The notes below the pieces were generated by a model. It made no database searches and was not told where the DNA came from. It worked only from the letters and a program-made list of their open reading frames with translations. From Aliihoeflea sp. 2WW (GTDB lineage: Bacteria; Pseudomonadota; Alphaproteobacteria; Rhizobiales; Rhizobiaceae): 39,446 bases of DNA. Positions 17,801 to 26,632 of the stretch are shown here, piece after piece. The DNA is taken from contig NZ_AYOD01000068.1 in assembly GCF_000497755.1 (NCBI RefSeq), positions 1 to 39,446 of the forward strand, written 5' to 3'. Position 1 is the first letter of the stretch. Each line of letters opens with the position of its first letter. Position numbers and translations under genes: made by a program.

Positions 17801-19198
17801 TCAGGCGGCTTTGCGCAGGCCTTCCTTGTCGACCCACGCCTCGGCGTCGGCGAGCGCGAGTTCGAAGCGGTCGAACATCTCGTTGAGTTCGGCCTCGGTG
17901 ATGATCATCGGCGGGCAGAAGGCGATGGTGTCGCCGATGGCGCGCAGGATGACGCGGCGGTTTTCGCAGAACTTGGCGATCTGGGCGCCGACGCCCTTCT
18001 TCGGATCGAAGGAGCGCTTGGTCGCCTTGTCGGCCACCATCTCGACGCCGCCGACGAGACCGGCCGAGCGCACTTCGCCGACGAGCGGATGATCGGCGAT
18101 CTTTTTGAGGCGCGCCTCGAAGGTCGGCGTCATGTTGCGGACATGGCCGAGAATGTCGCGGCGCTGGTAGATCGCGATCGCCTTGACGCCGAGCGCGCAG
18201 CCAAGCGGATGGCCGCCATAGGTGAAGCCGTGGCCGAACGTGCCGATCTTTTCCGAATGGCTGACATAGGCGTCGTAGACGTCCTGCGGGACGAGCACCG
18301 CGCCGAGCGGCGCGTAGGCGGCGGTGAGCTGCTTGGCGGCCGAGATGGTCTTCGGCGTCATGCCCACCGTCTGCGCGCCCCACCAGTTGCCGGTGCGCCC
18401 GAAGCCGTTGATGACCTCATCGGAGATCATCATGATGTCGTGCTCGTCGAGCACTTTCTGGATCTCGGCGAAATAGGTGGCGGGCGGGACGATGACGCCG
18501 CCGGCGCCCATGATCGGCTCGGCGATCATCGCGGCGATCGTGTCGGGTCCTTCGCGTTCGATCAGATCGCGGAGCGACTTCACCAGACGAGCGACGAACT
18601 GCTCCTCCGTCTCGCCAGCTTCGCCGAAGCGGTAGAAATGCGGACAGTCGGTGTGGACGACGCGGTCGACGGGGAGGTCCCAGCCGATGTGATTATAGGG
18701 CAGGCCGGTGAGCGAGGCGGCCATGATGGTCACGCCGTGATAGGCCTTCTGGCGCGAGATGATCTTCTTCTTGTTCGGCCGGCCGAGCGCGTTGTTCATG
18801 TACCAGGCGAGCTTGACCTGAGTGTCGTTGGCCTCCGAGCCCGAGGAGGTGAAGAACACCTTGGAGATCGGCACCGGCGCGATTTCCTTGAGCTTCTCGG
18901 CGAGCTCGATGGCGGGCTCCATGCCCTTGGCGCCGAACAGGTGGTAGTAGGGCAGGGTGCGAAGCTGCTGGGTCGCGGCCTCCACCATCTCCTCGTCGCC
19001 GAAGCCGAGGCCGGCGCACCACAGGCCCGACATGCCCTCGATATAGTCCTTGCCCTGCGTGTCGTAGACGAAGACGCCTTCGCCGCGCTCGATGACGAGC
19101 GGGCCGTTGGTCTTCAGCTTGTGCAGCGGCGTATAGGGATGCAGCACCGCCTCGATGTCGCGGGTCTGCAGGTTCGTGAGCGGGGGCTGGTCGAGCAT
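17801..19198 (-). CDS. Class III PLP-dependent aminotransferase (omega-amino acid type)
   Basis: Cytoplasmic fold-type I aminotransferase of 465 residues. The phosphate-cup motif SSGSEANDTQVKLAW, the PLP-binding Asp in ISDEVINGFGRTG and the Schiff-base Lys in ISAAKQLTAAYAPLGAV are all present. The sequence style (NGFGRTG, SGLWCAGLGFG) fits the putrescine/GABA/taurine/beta-alanine:pyruvate group. It would move amino groups from a terminal amine to pyruvate. The exact substrate is not predictable. Convergent with the LysR gene across a strong terminator. Confidence 0.9.
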   Translation of the reverse strand: MLDQPPLTNLQTRDIEAVLHPYTPLHKLKTNGPLVIERGEGVFVYDTQGKDYIEGMSGLWCAGLGFGDEEMVEAATQQLRTLPYYHLFGAKGMEPAIELAEKLKEIAPVPISKVFFTSSGSEANDTQVKLAWYMNNALGRPNKKKIISRQKAYHGVTIMAASLTGLPYNHIGWDLPVDRVVHTDCPHFYRFGEAGETEEQFVARLVKSLRDLIEREGPDTIAAMIAEPIMGAGGVIVPPATYFAEIQKVLDEHDIMMISDEVINGFGRTGNWWGAQTVGMTPKTISAAKQLTAAYAPLGAVLVPQDVYDAYVSHSEKIGTFGHGFTYGGHPLGCALGVKAIAIYQRRDILGHVRNMTPTFEARLKKIADHPLVGEVRSAGLVGGVEMVADKATKRSFDPKKGVGAQIAKFCENRRVILRAIGDTIAFCPPMIITEAELNEMFDRFELALADAEAWVDKEGLRKAA

Positions 19199-19296
19199 GG
19201 CTGTCTCCTGGGGGTTGCCCGGAGACTAGCCGTTTATCGATCCGCTAAGAACCCCGCTCGGATGCTGGTTCGATTGGTCCAGTCGGACTGGTCCAG

Positions 19297-19662
19297 TCAG
19301 GCCGCCGTTGGAAGCGTGGCGGCCAGACCGGCATAGGCGGGGATGAGGGCCGCGATCGGCAGATCGGAATCGGCGGCCGGTTCGATGGCGACGTCGCCGC
19401 CCTCGCTCTGGCGCACGATGAGGAAGTCGGCGGTCTCGCTGTCGGCCGTGGCGATGGCGGCGACGTCCATGGCCGGTTCGAGGTCGATGCGCATGTGGAA
19501 GAGGAAGTGGGCGGGCAGATCATCGACGGCGGAGCGCACCCGCTCCTCGAAGCTCGGACCGTCGCCGGCGCAGACGGCGTCGAGGATGGCGGTGGAAAGA
19601 TCGTTCGTGGCTTCGATGGGAAGAGGGGCGGACTTAGTCGGGGCGTTTTTCGCCTTTTTCAT
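19297..19662 (-). CDS. Small acidic protein, unknown function
   Basis: Protein of 121 residues starting MKKAKNAPTK, with a basic tip followed by an acidic, Ala-rich body. No signal peptide, membrane helix or recognised domain. I chose the ATG at 19662; an in-frame extension to 19761 has no sensible character. It runs divergently from the acyl-CoA ligase. Confidence 0.5.
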   Translation of the reverse strand: MKKAKNAPTKSAPLPIEATNDLSTAILDAVCAGDGPSFEERVRSAVDDLPAHFLFHMRIDLEPAMDVAAIATADSETADFLIVRQSEGGDVAIEPAADSDLPIAALIPAYAGLAATLPTAA

Positions 19663-19832
19663 CGCGTTTTTCCGTCTGTCGATGCCGCCCCGTCGCCGGC
19701 AAAGGTCGCGTTCAATCGCGGCTCGAATATGACGCGGACAAGCCATTGAACTTTCTGACAACGGCGCTGGTTTTGCTGGACACCGGCCACGATCCGAACA
19801 AAATAGCGCTCCGTTCGAACAGGGAGGATTAT

Positions 19833-21473
19833 ATGCTCGGACTGATGCAGGACTGGCCGCTTCTGTGCCACAAGATTCTCGATCACGCGGCGATCCAGCA
19901 CCCGAACCGGGAGATCGTTTCGCGCTCCGTCGAAGGGCCGATCGTCCGCACCAACTATCGCGATGTGCGCAGCCGCGCGCTGAAGGTCGCCAAGCGCCTC
20001 GAACAGGAGGGCTATCAGGTCGGCGACCGGATCGCGACGCTCGCCTGGAACACCGCGCGGCATCTCGAAGCCTGGTACGGCATCATGGGCATGGGCGGCG
20101 TCTACCACACGCTGAACCCGCGCCTTTTCCCGCAGCAGATCGCCTGGATCATGAACCACGCCGAGGACAAGGCGCTGTTCGTCGACCTGACCTTCCTGCC
20201 GCTGGTCGAGAAGATCGCGGCCGAGGTGAAGTCGCTGAAGCAGGTGATCGTGCTGACGGACGGCGCGAACCTGCCGCAGACGTCGCTGCCGAACGTCGTC
20301 GCCTATGAGGACTGGATCGGCCAGACCGATTCCGACTATTCCTGGAAGGCGCTCGACGAGAAGGCCGCGTCCGGCATGTGCTACACGTCCGGCACGACGG
20401 GCGATCCGAAGGGTGTCGTCTATTCGCACCGCTCCAACGTGCTCCACGCGATGCTGGCCTGCATGCCCGACGCGATGGGGCTTTCCTCGCGCGACACGAT
20501 CCTGCCGGTGGTGCCGATGTTCCACGCCAATGCGTGGGGCCTTGCCCAGTCGAGCCCGATGATCGGCGCCAAGCTGGTGATGCCGGGCGGGCGCATGGAC
20601 GGCGAGGCGATCTACGAATTGCTGACGACCGAGAAGGTGACGTTCACGGCAGCCGTGCCGACCGTGTGGCTGCTCCTGCTCCAGCACATGGAAAAGAACG
20701 ATCTGAAGCTGCCGCATCTGAAGAAGGTGGTGATCGGCGGCTCGGCCTGCCCGCGGTCGATGACGGAGAAGTTCGAAAAGAACTACGACGTCGAGGTGAT
20801 CCACGCCTGGGGCATGACGGAGATGTCGCCGCTCGGCTCGCTGGCGACGATCAAGCCGGAATATGCGGCGACGACCGGCGATGCGCTGCTCGACATCAAG
20901 CAGACGCAGGGCTACGCACCGTTCGGCGTCGAGATGAAGGTGACGGACGACGAGAACAAGGAGATGCCCTGGGACGGCAAGAAGTTCGGCCGTCTCAAGG
21001 TGCGCGGCCCGGCGGTCGCGGCCGGCTATTACGGAGGGGCGGGCAAGGAGCAGTTCGACGCCGACAACTGGTTCGATACGGGCGACGTCGCCCATATCAA
21101 CGAGAACGGCTACATGCAGATCACTGACCGGGCCAAGGACGTGATCAAGTCGGGCGGAGAATGGATCTCGACCATCGACCTCGAGAACATCGCCGTCGGC
21201 CATCCCGACGTTGCCGAGGCGGCGGTGATCGGCATCGTGCATCCCAAATGGGACGAACGGCCGCTGCTGGTGATCGTCAGGAAGGAAGGCAAGAACCCCT
21301 CGAAGGAGGAGCTTCTGGCCTTCATGGAAGGCAAGATCGCCAAATGGTGGATGCCGGACGACGTCGCCTTCGTCGACGAAATCCCGCACACGGCGACCGG
21401 CAAGATCCAGAAGACGACGCTGCGCGACCAGTTCAAGGGATATGAGCTGCCGACGGCTTCCAGCGCCGCGTAA
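19833..21473 (+). CDS. AMP-forming acyl-CoA ligase (AlkK/medium- to long-chain type)
   Basis: Adenylate-forming enzyme of 546 residues that would activate a fatty acid to its CoA thioester. Visible motifs are the P-loop [19 protein letters not shown] near 185, [12 protein letters not shown] (A5-like), the ATP-binding Asp in NWFDTGDVA, the hinge [15 protein letters not shown] and the C-terminal catalytic Lys in [10 protein letters not shown]. The order and length fit AlkK-like ligases. The ATG has AGGGAGG 7 bases upstream; longer in-frame starts are not supported. Chain-length preference is unknown. Confidence 0.92.
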   Translation: MLGLMQDWPLLCHKILDHAAIQHPNREIVSRSVEGPIVRTNYRDVRSRALKVAKRLEQEGYQVGDRIATLAWNTARHLEAWYGIMGMGGVYHTLNPRLFPQQIAWIMNHAEDKALFVDLTFLPLVEKIAAEVKSLKQVIVLTDGANLPQTSLPNVVAYEDWIGQTDSDYSWKALDEKAASGMCYTSGTTGDPKGVVYSHRSNVLHAMLACMPDAMGLSSRDTILPVVPMFHANAWGLAQSSPMIGAKLVMPGGRMDGEAIYELLTTEKVTFTAAVPTVWLLLLQHMEKNDLKLPHLKKVVIGGSACPRSMTEKFEKNYDVEVIHAWGMTEMSPLGSLATIKPEYAATTGDALLDIKQTQGYAPFGVEMKVTDDENKEMPWDGKKFGRLKVRGPAVAAGYYGGAGKEQFDADNWFDTGDVAHINENGYMQITDRAKDVIKSGGEWISTIDLENIAVGHPDVAEAAVIGIVHPKWDERPLLVIVRKEGKNPSKEELLAFMEGKIAKWWMPDDVAFVDEIPHTATGKIQKTTLRDQFKGYELPTASSAA

Positions 21474-21520
21474 GCGTGCTAGAACCCGCGCCATGATGTT
21501 GACGAACCAGAACTGACGAC

Positions 21521-22306
21521 ATGGCGCGGGACGACTATCGACAATATGCGCCGCAGGCGCGCCCGGCGCGCGGGCTCGCATTCTTCGCGCTGGTGCTGTT
21601 CGCGCTGGCGGCACTGGCGCATCGGTTCGGGTCGGTCCCGACGCCCGAATTCCTGTGGGTGCTCGGCATCGTCGCCGCGCTCGCGCTGATCGCGCTGGTT
21701 TTCGCCATTTTCGCGCTGCGGCGCATCTGGATCGAGGACGATGCGGGGACGGGCGCTGCGGTCGTCGGGCTGCTGCTTGCATCGATCGTGCTGGCGCCGT
21801 TCGCGGTGGGCTTGCAGGGCTTCTTCGCCCATCCAAGGCTGACCGACATTTCCACCGACCGGACCATGCCGCCCGCCTTCGCCGCCGCCGCCGACGGGCG
21901 CGACGTACGGATGAACCCGATCATGGCGATCTCGCCTGCCGACGCCGAAGCGATGGCCGCGGCCTATCCCGAACTCGTCGCCCGCAGCTACGCGCTGCCG
22001 CTGGCCGACGTGACGCAGGCGGTGCTGCGGGTCGCGACCGCACGCGGCTTCGTCCCGCTCGGGCGGACATCCGCGGCGGACGGCGAGACGCTCGAATTCA
22101 TCGGCTACTCCTACGTTCTCGGCTTTCCATCGGACGTTGCAATCCGTCTGCGTGCCGAGGGCGCGACCACCCGCGTGGACATGCGCTCCGCCTCGCGCTT
22201 CGGCGGCCACGACCAAGGTGAAAACGCCAAGCGGATCGGCAATTTTCTCGACGCGCTCGACTATGAGGTCGATGTGATGACGGGGGTGATCGTCGAGGAG
22301 GAGTAG
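21521..22306 (+). CDS. DUF1499 membrane protein
   Basis: Inner-membrane protein of 261 residues. Three hydrophobic helices fill about 17-100, and a DUF1499 domain follows from about 115 to the end (PLADVTQAVLRVATARGF, LEFIGYSYVLGFPSDVAIRLR, RVDMRSASRFGGHDQGENAKRI). The domain is predicted to lie outside the membrane; its function is unknown. A hairpin repeat follows. Confidence 0.85.
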   Translation: MARDDYRQYAPQARPARGLAFFALVLFALAALAHRFGSVPTPEFLWVLGIVAALALIALVFAIFALRRIWIEDDAGTGAAVVGLLLASIVLAPFAVGLQGFFAHPRLTDISTDRTMPPAFAAAADGRDVRMNPIMAISPADAEAMAAAYPELVARSYALPLADVTQAVLRVATARGFVPLGRTSAADGETLEFIGYSYVLGFPSDVAIRLRAEGATTRVDMRSASRFGGHDQGENAKRIGNFLDALDYEVDVMTGVIVEEE

Positions 22307-22338
22307 GGGCTTCGGCGACGGTTGCGCGGTGGAGATGG

Positions 22339-22381
22339 CGAGGCCTGGACCCCTGTGCTTGTCACAGGGGTCCAGGCCTCG
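22339..22381. repeat. Intergenic hairpin repeat, copy 3
   Basis: Perfect 19-bp stem (CGAGGCCTGGACCCCTGTG and its complement) around loop CTTGT. It shares the CTGTG-loop-CACAG core with copies at 2872 and 2956. It lies between convergent genes and may also serve as a terminator. Confidence 0.85.
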
Positions 22382-22414
22382 ACCTGTCGGCGCCTCGACC
22401 TTCTTCGATGCACC

Positions 22415-23314
22415 CTACGCCAGTCGATACACCGCATCGATGGACGGTTCCGGCTCTGCCGCCACGAGCCCGCGCGCGACGAGGTCTTCCAGGTGGGCGA
22501 GGACGGAGAGGGCGGCGGCGCCGTGGAGGCGGGGGTCGGTGTCGCGGTAGATGGCGGTGACGATGTCGGGGATGGTGCGGTCGCCGGCCTTGAGCCGTTC
22601 CAGGATCGCGCGCTCGCGCATCTTGCGGTGGGTGCGCAAGCCGCGCAAGAAGGCGCGCGGATTGGTGACCGGGCCGCCATGGCCGGTATGGTAGATCGCG
22701 TCGTCGCGGGTCGCCAGGCGATCGAGCGATGCCATGAAGTCCGACATCGCGCCATCCGGCGGGGCGACGATGGAGGTGGCCCAGGCCATGACGTGGTCGG
22801 CCGACAAAAGAATGCCGGTATCCTCGATGGCGAAGGCGACGTGGTTGGCGCAGTGGCCGGGCGTGTGGATGGCGCGGACGGCCCAGCCGTCGCCCCGGAC
22901 GAGTTCGTCGTCGGCGAGCGCATGGTCGGGGGCGAAGTCGGTGTCGGCACTGGCGTCGAGCGGGTTGATCTCGCCGATGCGCAAGGGGCGGGCGGAGCGG
23001 TGCGGGCCTTCGGCCATGATGAGCGCGCCGGTATCTGCCTTGAGGCGGGCGGCGAGCGGCGAGTGGTCGCGGTGCGTGTGGCTGACGAAGATGTGGCTGA
23101 CCGGCCGGCCGGCGATGGCCTTCAGGAGCGCGGCATAGTGGGCTTCGTCTTCGGGGCCGGGATCGACGATCGCGAGCGTGTCCGTGCCGATTATGTAGCT
23201 GTTGGTGCCGTGGAAGGTGAACGGGCCGGGATTGTTGACGGTGAGGCGCAGGAGCCCGTCGGCGACGGGGACCGCCTGGCCGTAATGCGGCTCGAACTTG
23301 GTGTCGAATTCCAT
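22415..23314 (-). CDS. Metallo-beta-lactamase-fold hydrolase (LACTB2-like)
   Basis: Cytoplasmic protein of 299 residues. The metal motif is HTHRDH with later ligands in HTPGHCANH, in SADHV and in the distal YHTGHGGPV. A C-terminal winged-helix-like region (about 215-295) matches the LACTB2/glyoxalase-II-related group, some of which act on RNA or thioesters. The substrate is not assigned. It lies 47 bases after ccdA on the same strand. A hairpin at 23324-23341 overlaps its Shine-Dalgarno sequence. Confidence 0.88.
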   Translation of the reverse strand: MEFDTKFEPHYGQAVPVADGLLRLTVNNPGPFTFHGTNSYIIGTDTLAIVDPGPEDEAHYAALLKAIAGRPVSHIFVSHTHRDHSPLAARLKADTGALIMAEGPHRSARPLRIGEINPLDASADTDFAPDHALADDELVRGDGWAVRAIHTPGHCANHVAFAIEDTGILLSADHVMAWATSIVAPPDGAMSDFMASLDRLATRDDAIYHTGHGGPVTNPRAFLRGLRTHRKMRERAILERLKAGDRTIPDIVTAIYRDTDPRLHGAAALSVLAHLEDLVARGLVAAEPEPSIDAVYRLA

Positions 23315-23323
23315 TCACGCGCT

Positions 23324-23341
23324 CCTTCGCATTTGCGAAGG
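23324..23341 (-). promoter_or_regulatory. Hairpin overlapping the MBL-fold gene ribosome-binding site
   Basis: On the minus strand CCTTCGC-AAAT-GCGAAGG is immediately followed by AG and then the ATG, so AAGGAG is partly held in the stem. It may be the ccdA terminator, a translational control element, or both. Confidence 0.45.
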
Positions 23342-23361
23342 CGGTCTAGCATGCCTGTTCG

Positions 23362-24099
23362 TCAGCCGAGAAGGCCGAGCGCCGGGAAAGTTTCCAGGAG
23401 CCAGAAGGAGGCGGTCTGGATGCCGCCGGTCAGGAACAGGATGCCGGCGACGACGAGGAGGCCGCCCATCACTTTTTCGACGCGGCCGAGATGGACGCGG
23501 AAGCGGCCGAGGAAGCGCATGAAGGCGCCCGAAAACAGAGCCGCGATCAGGAACGGGATGCCGAGGCCGAGCGAATAGGCGGCGAGCAGCATGGCACCTT
23601 CGCCGACCGTCTCGCGCCCGCCGGCGAGCGTGAGGATCGGGCCGAGGACCGGGCCGATGCACGGCGTCCAGCCGAAGGCGAAGGCGAGGCCCATGATGTA
23701 GGCGGCAAAGGCGTTGGCAGGCGTGACATTGGCCTGGAAGCGCGCCTCGCGCGACAGGAAGGGCAGGCGGATGATGCCGAGGAAGTTCAGCCCCATGAAG
23801 ATGATGAGCACGCCGGCGAGGATCGCCAGTTCCTGCTGCCAGGCGCGCAGGAGGCCGCCAACGGACGACGCGCCGGCGCCGAGCGCCACGAAGACGGTGG
23901 TGAAGCCGAGGACGAAGGCGAGCGCCGAGCCGATGAGCGCGGTGCGTGCGCGGACGGGTTTCGTGCCCTCGCGGAATTCGTCGACCGAGACGCCGGCCAT
24001 GTAGCACAGATAGGGCGGGACGAGCGGCAGGACGCAGGGCGACAGGAACGAGATCGCGCCCGCTGCAACCGCACTCACATATCCGACGTCGAGCGCCAT
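23362..24099 (-). CDS. ccdA: CcdA-type thiol:disulfide transporter (cytochrome c biogenesis)
   Basis: Six-helix inner-membrane protein of 245 residues that would carry reducing equivalents across the membrane to periplasmic thioredoxin-like partners for cytochrome c maturation. The two redox cysteines sit in the conserved SPCVLPLVPPY (helix 1) and GWTPCIGPVLG (helix 4). Length fits the short CcdA form without DsbD extra domains. The MBL-fold gene follows on the same strand. Confidence 0.9.
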   Translation of the reverse strand: MALDVGYVSAVAAGAISFLSPCVLPLVPPYLCYMAGVSVDEFREGTKPVRARTALIGSALAFVLGFTTVFVALGAGASSVGGLLRAWQQELAILAGVLIIFMGLNFLGIIRLPFLSREARFQANVTPANAFAAYIMGLAFAFGWTPCIGPVLGPILTLAGGRETVGEGAMLLAAYSLGLGIPFLIAALFSGAFMRFLGRFRVHLGRVEKVMGGLLVVAGILFLTGGIQTASFWLLETFPALGLLG

Positions 24100-24254
24100 T
24101 CGTCTGTCCCGTTCCGTTTCGTGCGCGTGATAGCGCGAAGCGGGGTCGATCTGCCAATCATAAACGCGTGGCCAAACGTCGCGAGGATCGGGGCGCGGCG
24201 AGCATCCAATCGACCCGGACCGCGTTAACGCAGATTGGAAGAAGGGAGATCGAC

Positions 24255-24512
24255 ATGATCGAGAAAAGCCGGATCAAGGAACATGCCGAAGTGATCGGCG
24301 CCGATGGCGTGCATGTGGGGACCGTCGACCACGTCGAGGGCGACCGCATCAAGCTGACGAAGAAGGACAGCGGCGAAGGCTCGCATCGCGGCCATCACCA
24401 CTTCATCCCGCTGTCGCTCGTCGCCGACATCGAGGGCGACAAGGTGCGCCTGTCGGCCAATGGCGACGTGGCGGTGACCTTCGAGGAAGAGGCCGACCAC
24501 CGGCCGATGTAA
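24255..24512 (+). CDS. DUF2171 small protein
   Basis: Protein of 85 residues, soluble, with a PRC-barrel-like pattern: IGADGVHVGTVDHVEGDRIKL, a polar HRGHHHFIPL and VADIEGDKVRLS. This is the DUF2171 style; function unknown. AAGGGAG precedes the ATG. It ends against the TRAP dctM gene, with an 8-bp hairpin (CGCTCGCG / CGCGAGCG, 24529-24554) in the overlap. Confidence 0.85.
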   Translation: MIEKSRIKEHAEVIGADGVHVGTVDHVEGDRIKLTKKDSGEGSHRGHHHFIPLSLVADIEGDKVRLSANGDVAVTFEEEADHRPM

Positions 24513-24537
24513 GGACATCGGCTCATGGCGCTCGCGG

Positions 24538-25866
24538 TCAGATCAGCGCGAGCGTCAGGGCCGGGAAGAGTGCGATCAGGACGAGGCAGACGAGCATCAC
24601 GCCGATGAAGGGCAGGGTGCCGAGGAAGATCTGCTCGACGCCGACGCGCTTGTCGGCGAGCGTTGAATGGACGGTGAAGACCGAGATGCCGAAAGGCGGC
24701 GTCAGGAGGCCGATCTCGACCGCCAGCACCGTGACGATGCCGAAATGGATGAGGTTGAAGCCGAGCGCCTCGGCGATGGGCGCGGCGATCGGCACCATGA
24801 TGAGGAGGATCGACGAGGAATCGAGGATCATGCCCATCAACAGGATGATGACGCAGTAGAGAAGCAGGAAGCCGTACGGCCCAAGGCCGCTTTCCTGCAC
24901 GAGATCGCCGATGGCGACGGGGATGCCGGCGACCGAAAGCATGCGGCTGTAGAAGCCTGCGGCTATGAGCAGGATCAGGATGCCGACCGAAACGGAACCG
25001 GTCTGCTTCAGCACTTCCCAGATGCGGTGCCGGTCCAGCGAGCGGCGCGCGAGCGCGATCAGCAGCGCGCCGAATGCGCCGATGCCGCCGGCCTCCGTCG
25101 GCGTGAAGAAGCCGCTGTAGAGGCCACCGAGCACGAGGGCGACGAGCGCCAGGATCGGCACGAGCTTGACGAGGATGTCGCGGCCGGAGAGTTTAGGTCC
25201 GGCCCGTTCGGCATGGCGCGACTTCGCCTTTTCGACGTCGGTGAAGACGAAGGAGGGCTTGAAGAAGGCGAGGCCCATGATGACGGCGACCATGCCGAGC
25301 GCGAGCAGGATGCCCGGCACCACGCCCGCGACGAACATGCGGCCGATCGACTGCTCGGCGAGGACGCCGTAGATGATGAGGAGCAGGCTCGGCGGGATCA
25401 TCATGCCGAGGACGGAACTGCCTGCGACCGTGCCTGCGGCGAAGGACGTCTTGTAGCCGTGGCGGACCATTTCGGGCACCGCTACCTTGGTGAAGACGGC
25501 GGCGGAAGCGATCGACACGCCGGTGACGGCGGCGAAGACCGTGTTGGCGGCGACGGTCGCGACGCCGAGCCCGCCGAGCAGGCGGCGCAGCAGCGCCTCG
25601 GCGACCTCGAACGTATCGCGCCCGACATTGGAGATCGAGACCAGCAGCCCCATCAGGACGAAGAGCGGAATCGTCGCGAAGAGATAGTCGGCGATGCCGT
25701 TATAGGCGGTGACCGACAGGAGCCGCATGGCGAGCTCGAAATTGTCGCGGATGATCCAGATGCCGACGAAGCCGGCGGCGAAGAGCGCGATGGCGATCTG
25801 CAGACCGAGGAGGACGAGCAGGATCAGGACCGCGATCAGGATCAGGCCGATGGCAAGCGCACTCAT
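24538..25866 (-). CDS. dctM: TRAP transporter large membrane subunit DctM
   Basis: Integral membrane protein of 442 residues with 12-13 hydrophobic helices, the ion-coupled permease of a tripartite ATP-independent transporter. Conserved DctM segments are visible (SGVSIASAAVF-like near 115, VAGSSVLGMMIPPSLLLIIYG near 150, FTPTEAGGIGAFGAL near 255, LTPPFGISVF near 385). It overlaps dctQ by 4 bases (ATGA), so the two are coupled. The substrate cannot be read because the binding protein gene upstream is broken. Confidence 0.93.
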   Translation of the reverse strand: MSALAIGLILIAVLILLVLLGLQIAIALFAAGFVGIWIIRDNFELAMRLLSVTAYNGIADYLFATIPLFVLMGLLVSISNVGRDTFEVAEALLRRLLGGLGVATVAANTVFAAVTGVSIASAAVFTKVAVPEMVRHGYKTSFAAGTVAGSSVLGMMIPPSLLLIIYGVLAEQSIGRMFVAGVVPGILLALGMVAVIMGLAFFKPSFVFTDVEKAKSRHAERAGPKLSGRDILVKLVPILALVALVLGGLYSGFFTPTEAGGIGAFGALLIALARRSLDRHRIWEVLKQTGSVSVGILILLIAAGFYSRMLSVAGIPVAIGDLVQESGLGPYGFLLLYCVIILLMGMILDSSSILLIMVPIAAPIAEALGFNLIHFGIVTVLAVEIGLLTPPFGISVFTVHSTLADKRVGVEQIFLGTLPFIGVMLVCLVLIALFPALTLALI

Positions 25867-26423
25867 GAACCGGCTTTCGCTGCGTCTTCATCCTGCGTGG
25901 CGGCCCGCACCATGAGGATGAGGTAGGAGATGATGGCGGCGACCGAGCCGATGACGATGATCGCGCGAAAGGGGAGGGTCGGAATGGTGAAGATGCCCTG
26001 GACGCCGAAATATTCGCCGCTGCGCCAGGCCTTCGTCATTCCCGGAAAAGACGCATAGGTGATGGCGGCGAAGACGGCGGCGCCAATGAGCAGGAACAGG
26101 ATATCGATGGCGCGCATCAGGCCGGGCGCGGCCTTGGCGATGTAGTTGACCAGGAAATCGGCGCGCGTCATCCGGCCGGCGAGAACCGCGGCGGAGATTT
26201 GCAGGAAGACGATGGCGACGACCGACCGCGCCGCCATCTCGGCGACGCCGGTGATCGGGCTCGAGAGGAAGTTGCGGCCGACGACGTCGGCGACGATCAG
26301 GAACATCAGGAGGAAGATCCAGATGGTGCCGATGGCGGCGAGCGCATTGGCGGCGACGCCGAAAAGGCCCGCCTCGACGGGCCGGCCGGTGCCTTCTTCG
26401 ATGTCTGGAATCGGATCGCTCAT
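25863..26423 (-). CDS. dctQ: TRAP transporter small membrane subunit DctQ
   Basis: Four-helix membrane protein of 186 residues. The first helix is near 27-50 (GTIWIFLLMFLIVADVVGRNFL), followed by the conserved arrangement of three more. It forms the membrane complex with DctM. The ATG at 26423 is chosen; the TTG before it is unlikely. Upstream lie a 10-bp hairpin and the stub of the substrate-binding gene. Confidence 0.9.
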   Translation of the reverse strand: MSDPIPDIEEGTGRPVEAGLFGVAANALAAIGTIWIFLLMFLIVADVVGRNFLSSPITGVAEMAARSVVAIVFLQISAAVLAGRMTRADFLVNYIAKAAPGLMRAIDILFLLIGAAVFAAITYASFPGMTKAWRSGEYFGVQGIFTIPTLPFRAIIVIGSVAAIISYLILMVRAATQDEDAAKAGS

Positions 26424-26450
26424 CAAGAACCTTCACGCAACGCAGGAACG

Positions 26451-26478
26451 GGAAGCCGGCAGTTTTCCGCCGGCTTCC
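26451..26478 (-). terminator. Intercistronic hairpin between dctP remnant and dctQ
   Basis: Perfect 10-bp stem GGAAGCCGGC / GCCGGCTTCC with an 8-base loop. Such hairpins between the binding protein and membrane genes of transporter operons commonly protect the upstream message or reduce readthrough, which supports the dctP identity of the broken gene. Confidence 0.6.
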
Positions 26479-26488
26479 GAAGGGATGA

Positions 26489-26632
26489 TCAGAGGCCTTC
26501 GTCCCAGTTGCGCAGCGGCGTCACGCCGCGTTCGCGCAACTCCGCGAAATAGGCCTTGAGCACGGTCTGCGCCGCCTCGCCATTGGCCTCGAGCCAGGGT
26601 CCGACGACATTGGGCAGGCTCTCGAGGCGGCG
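26489..26632 (-). pseudogene. dctP: Remnant (3' end) of TRAP substrate-binding gene dctP
   Basis: About 45 C-terminal codons remain (RLESLPNVVGPWLEANG..., ending RERGVTPLRNWDEGL and stop). They have the helical character of a DctP C-terminus and stand where dctP normally does, 65 bases before dctQ. Upstream of about 26632 the frame loses coding character and is the phage endolysin in another frame. No other part of dctP is in the window. The family call rests on position and on the look of a short tail, so it is an inference. Confidence 0.6.
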
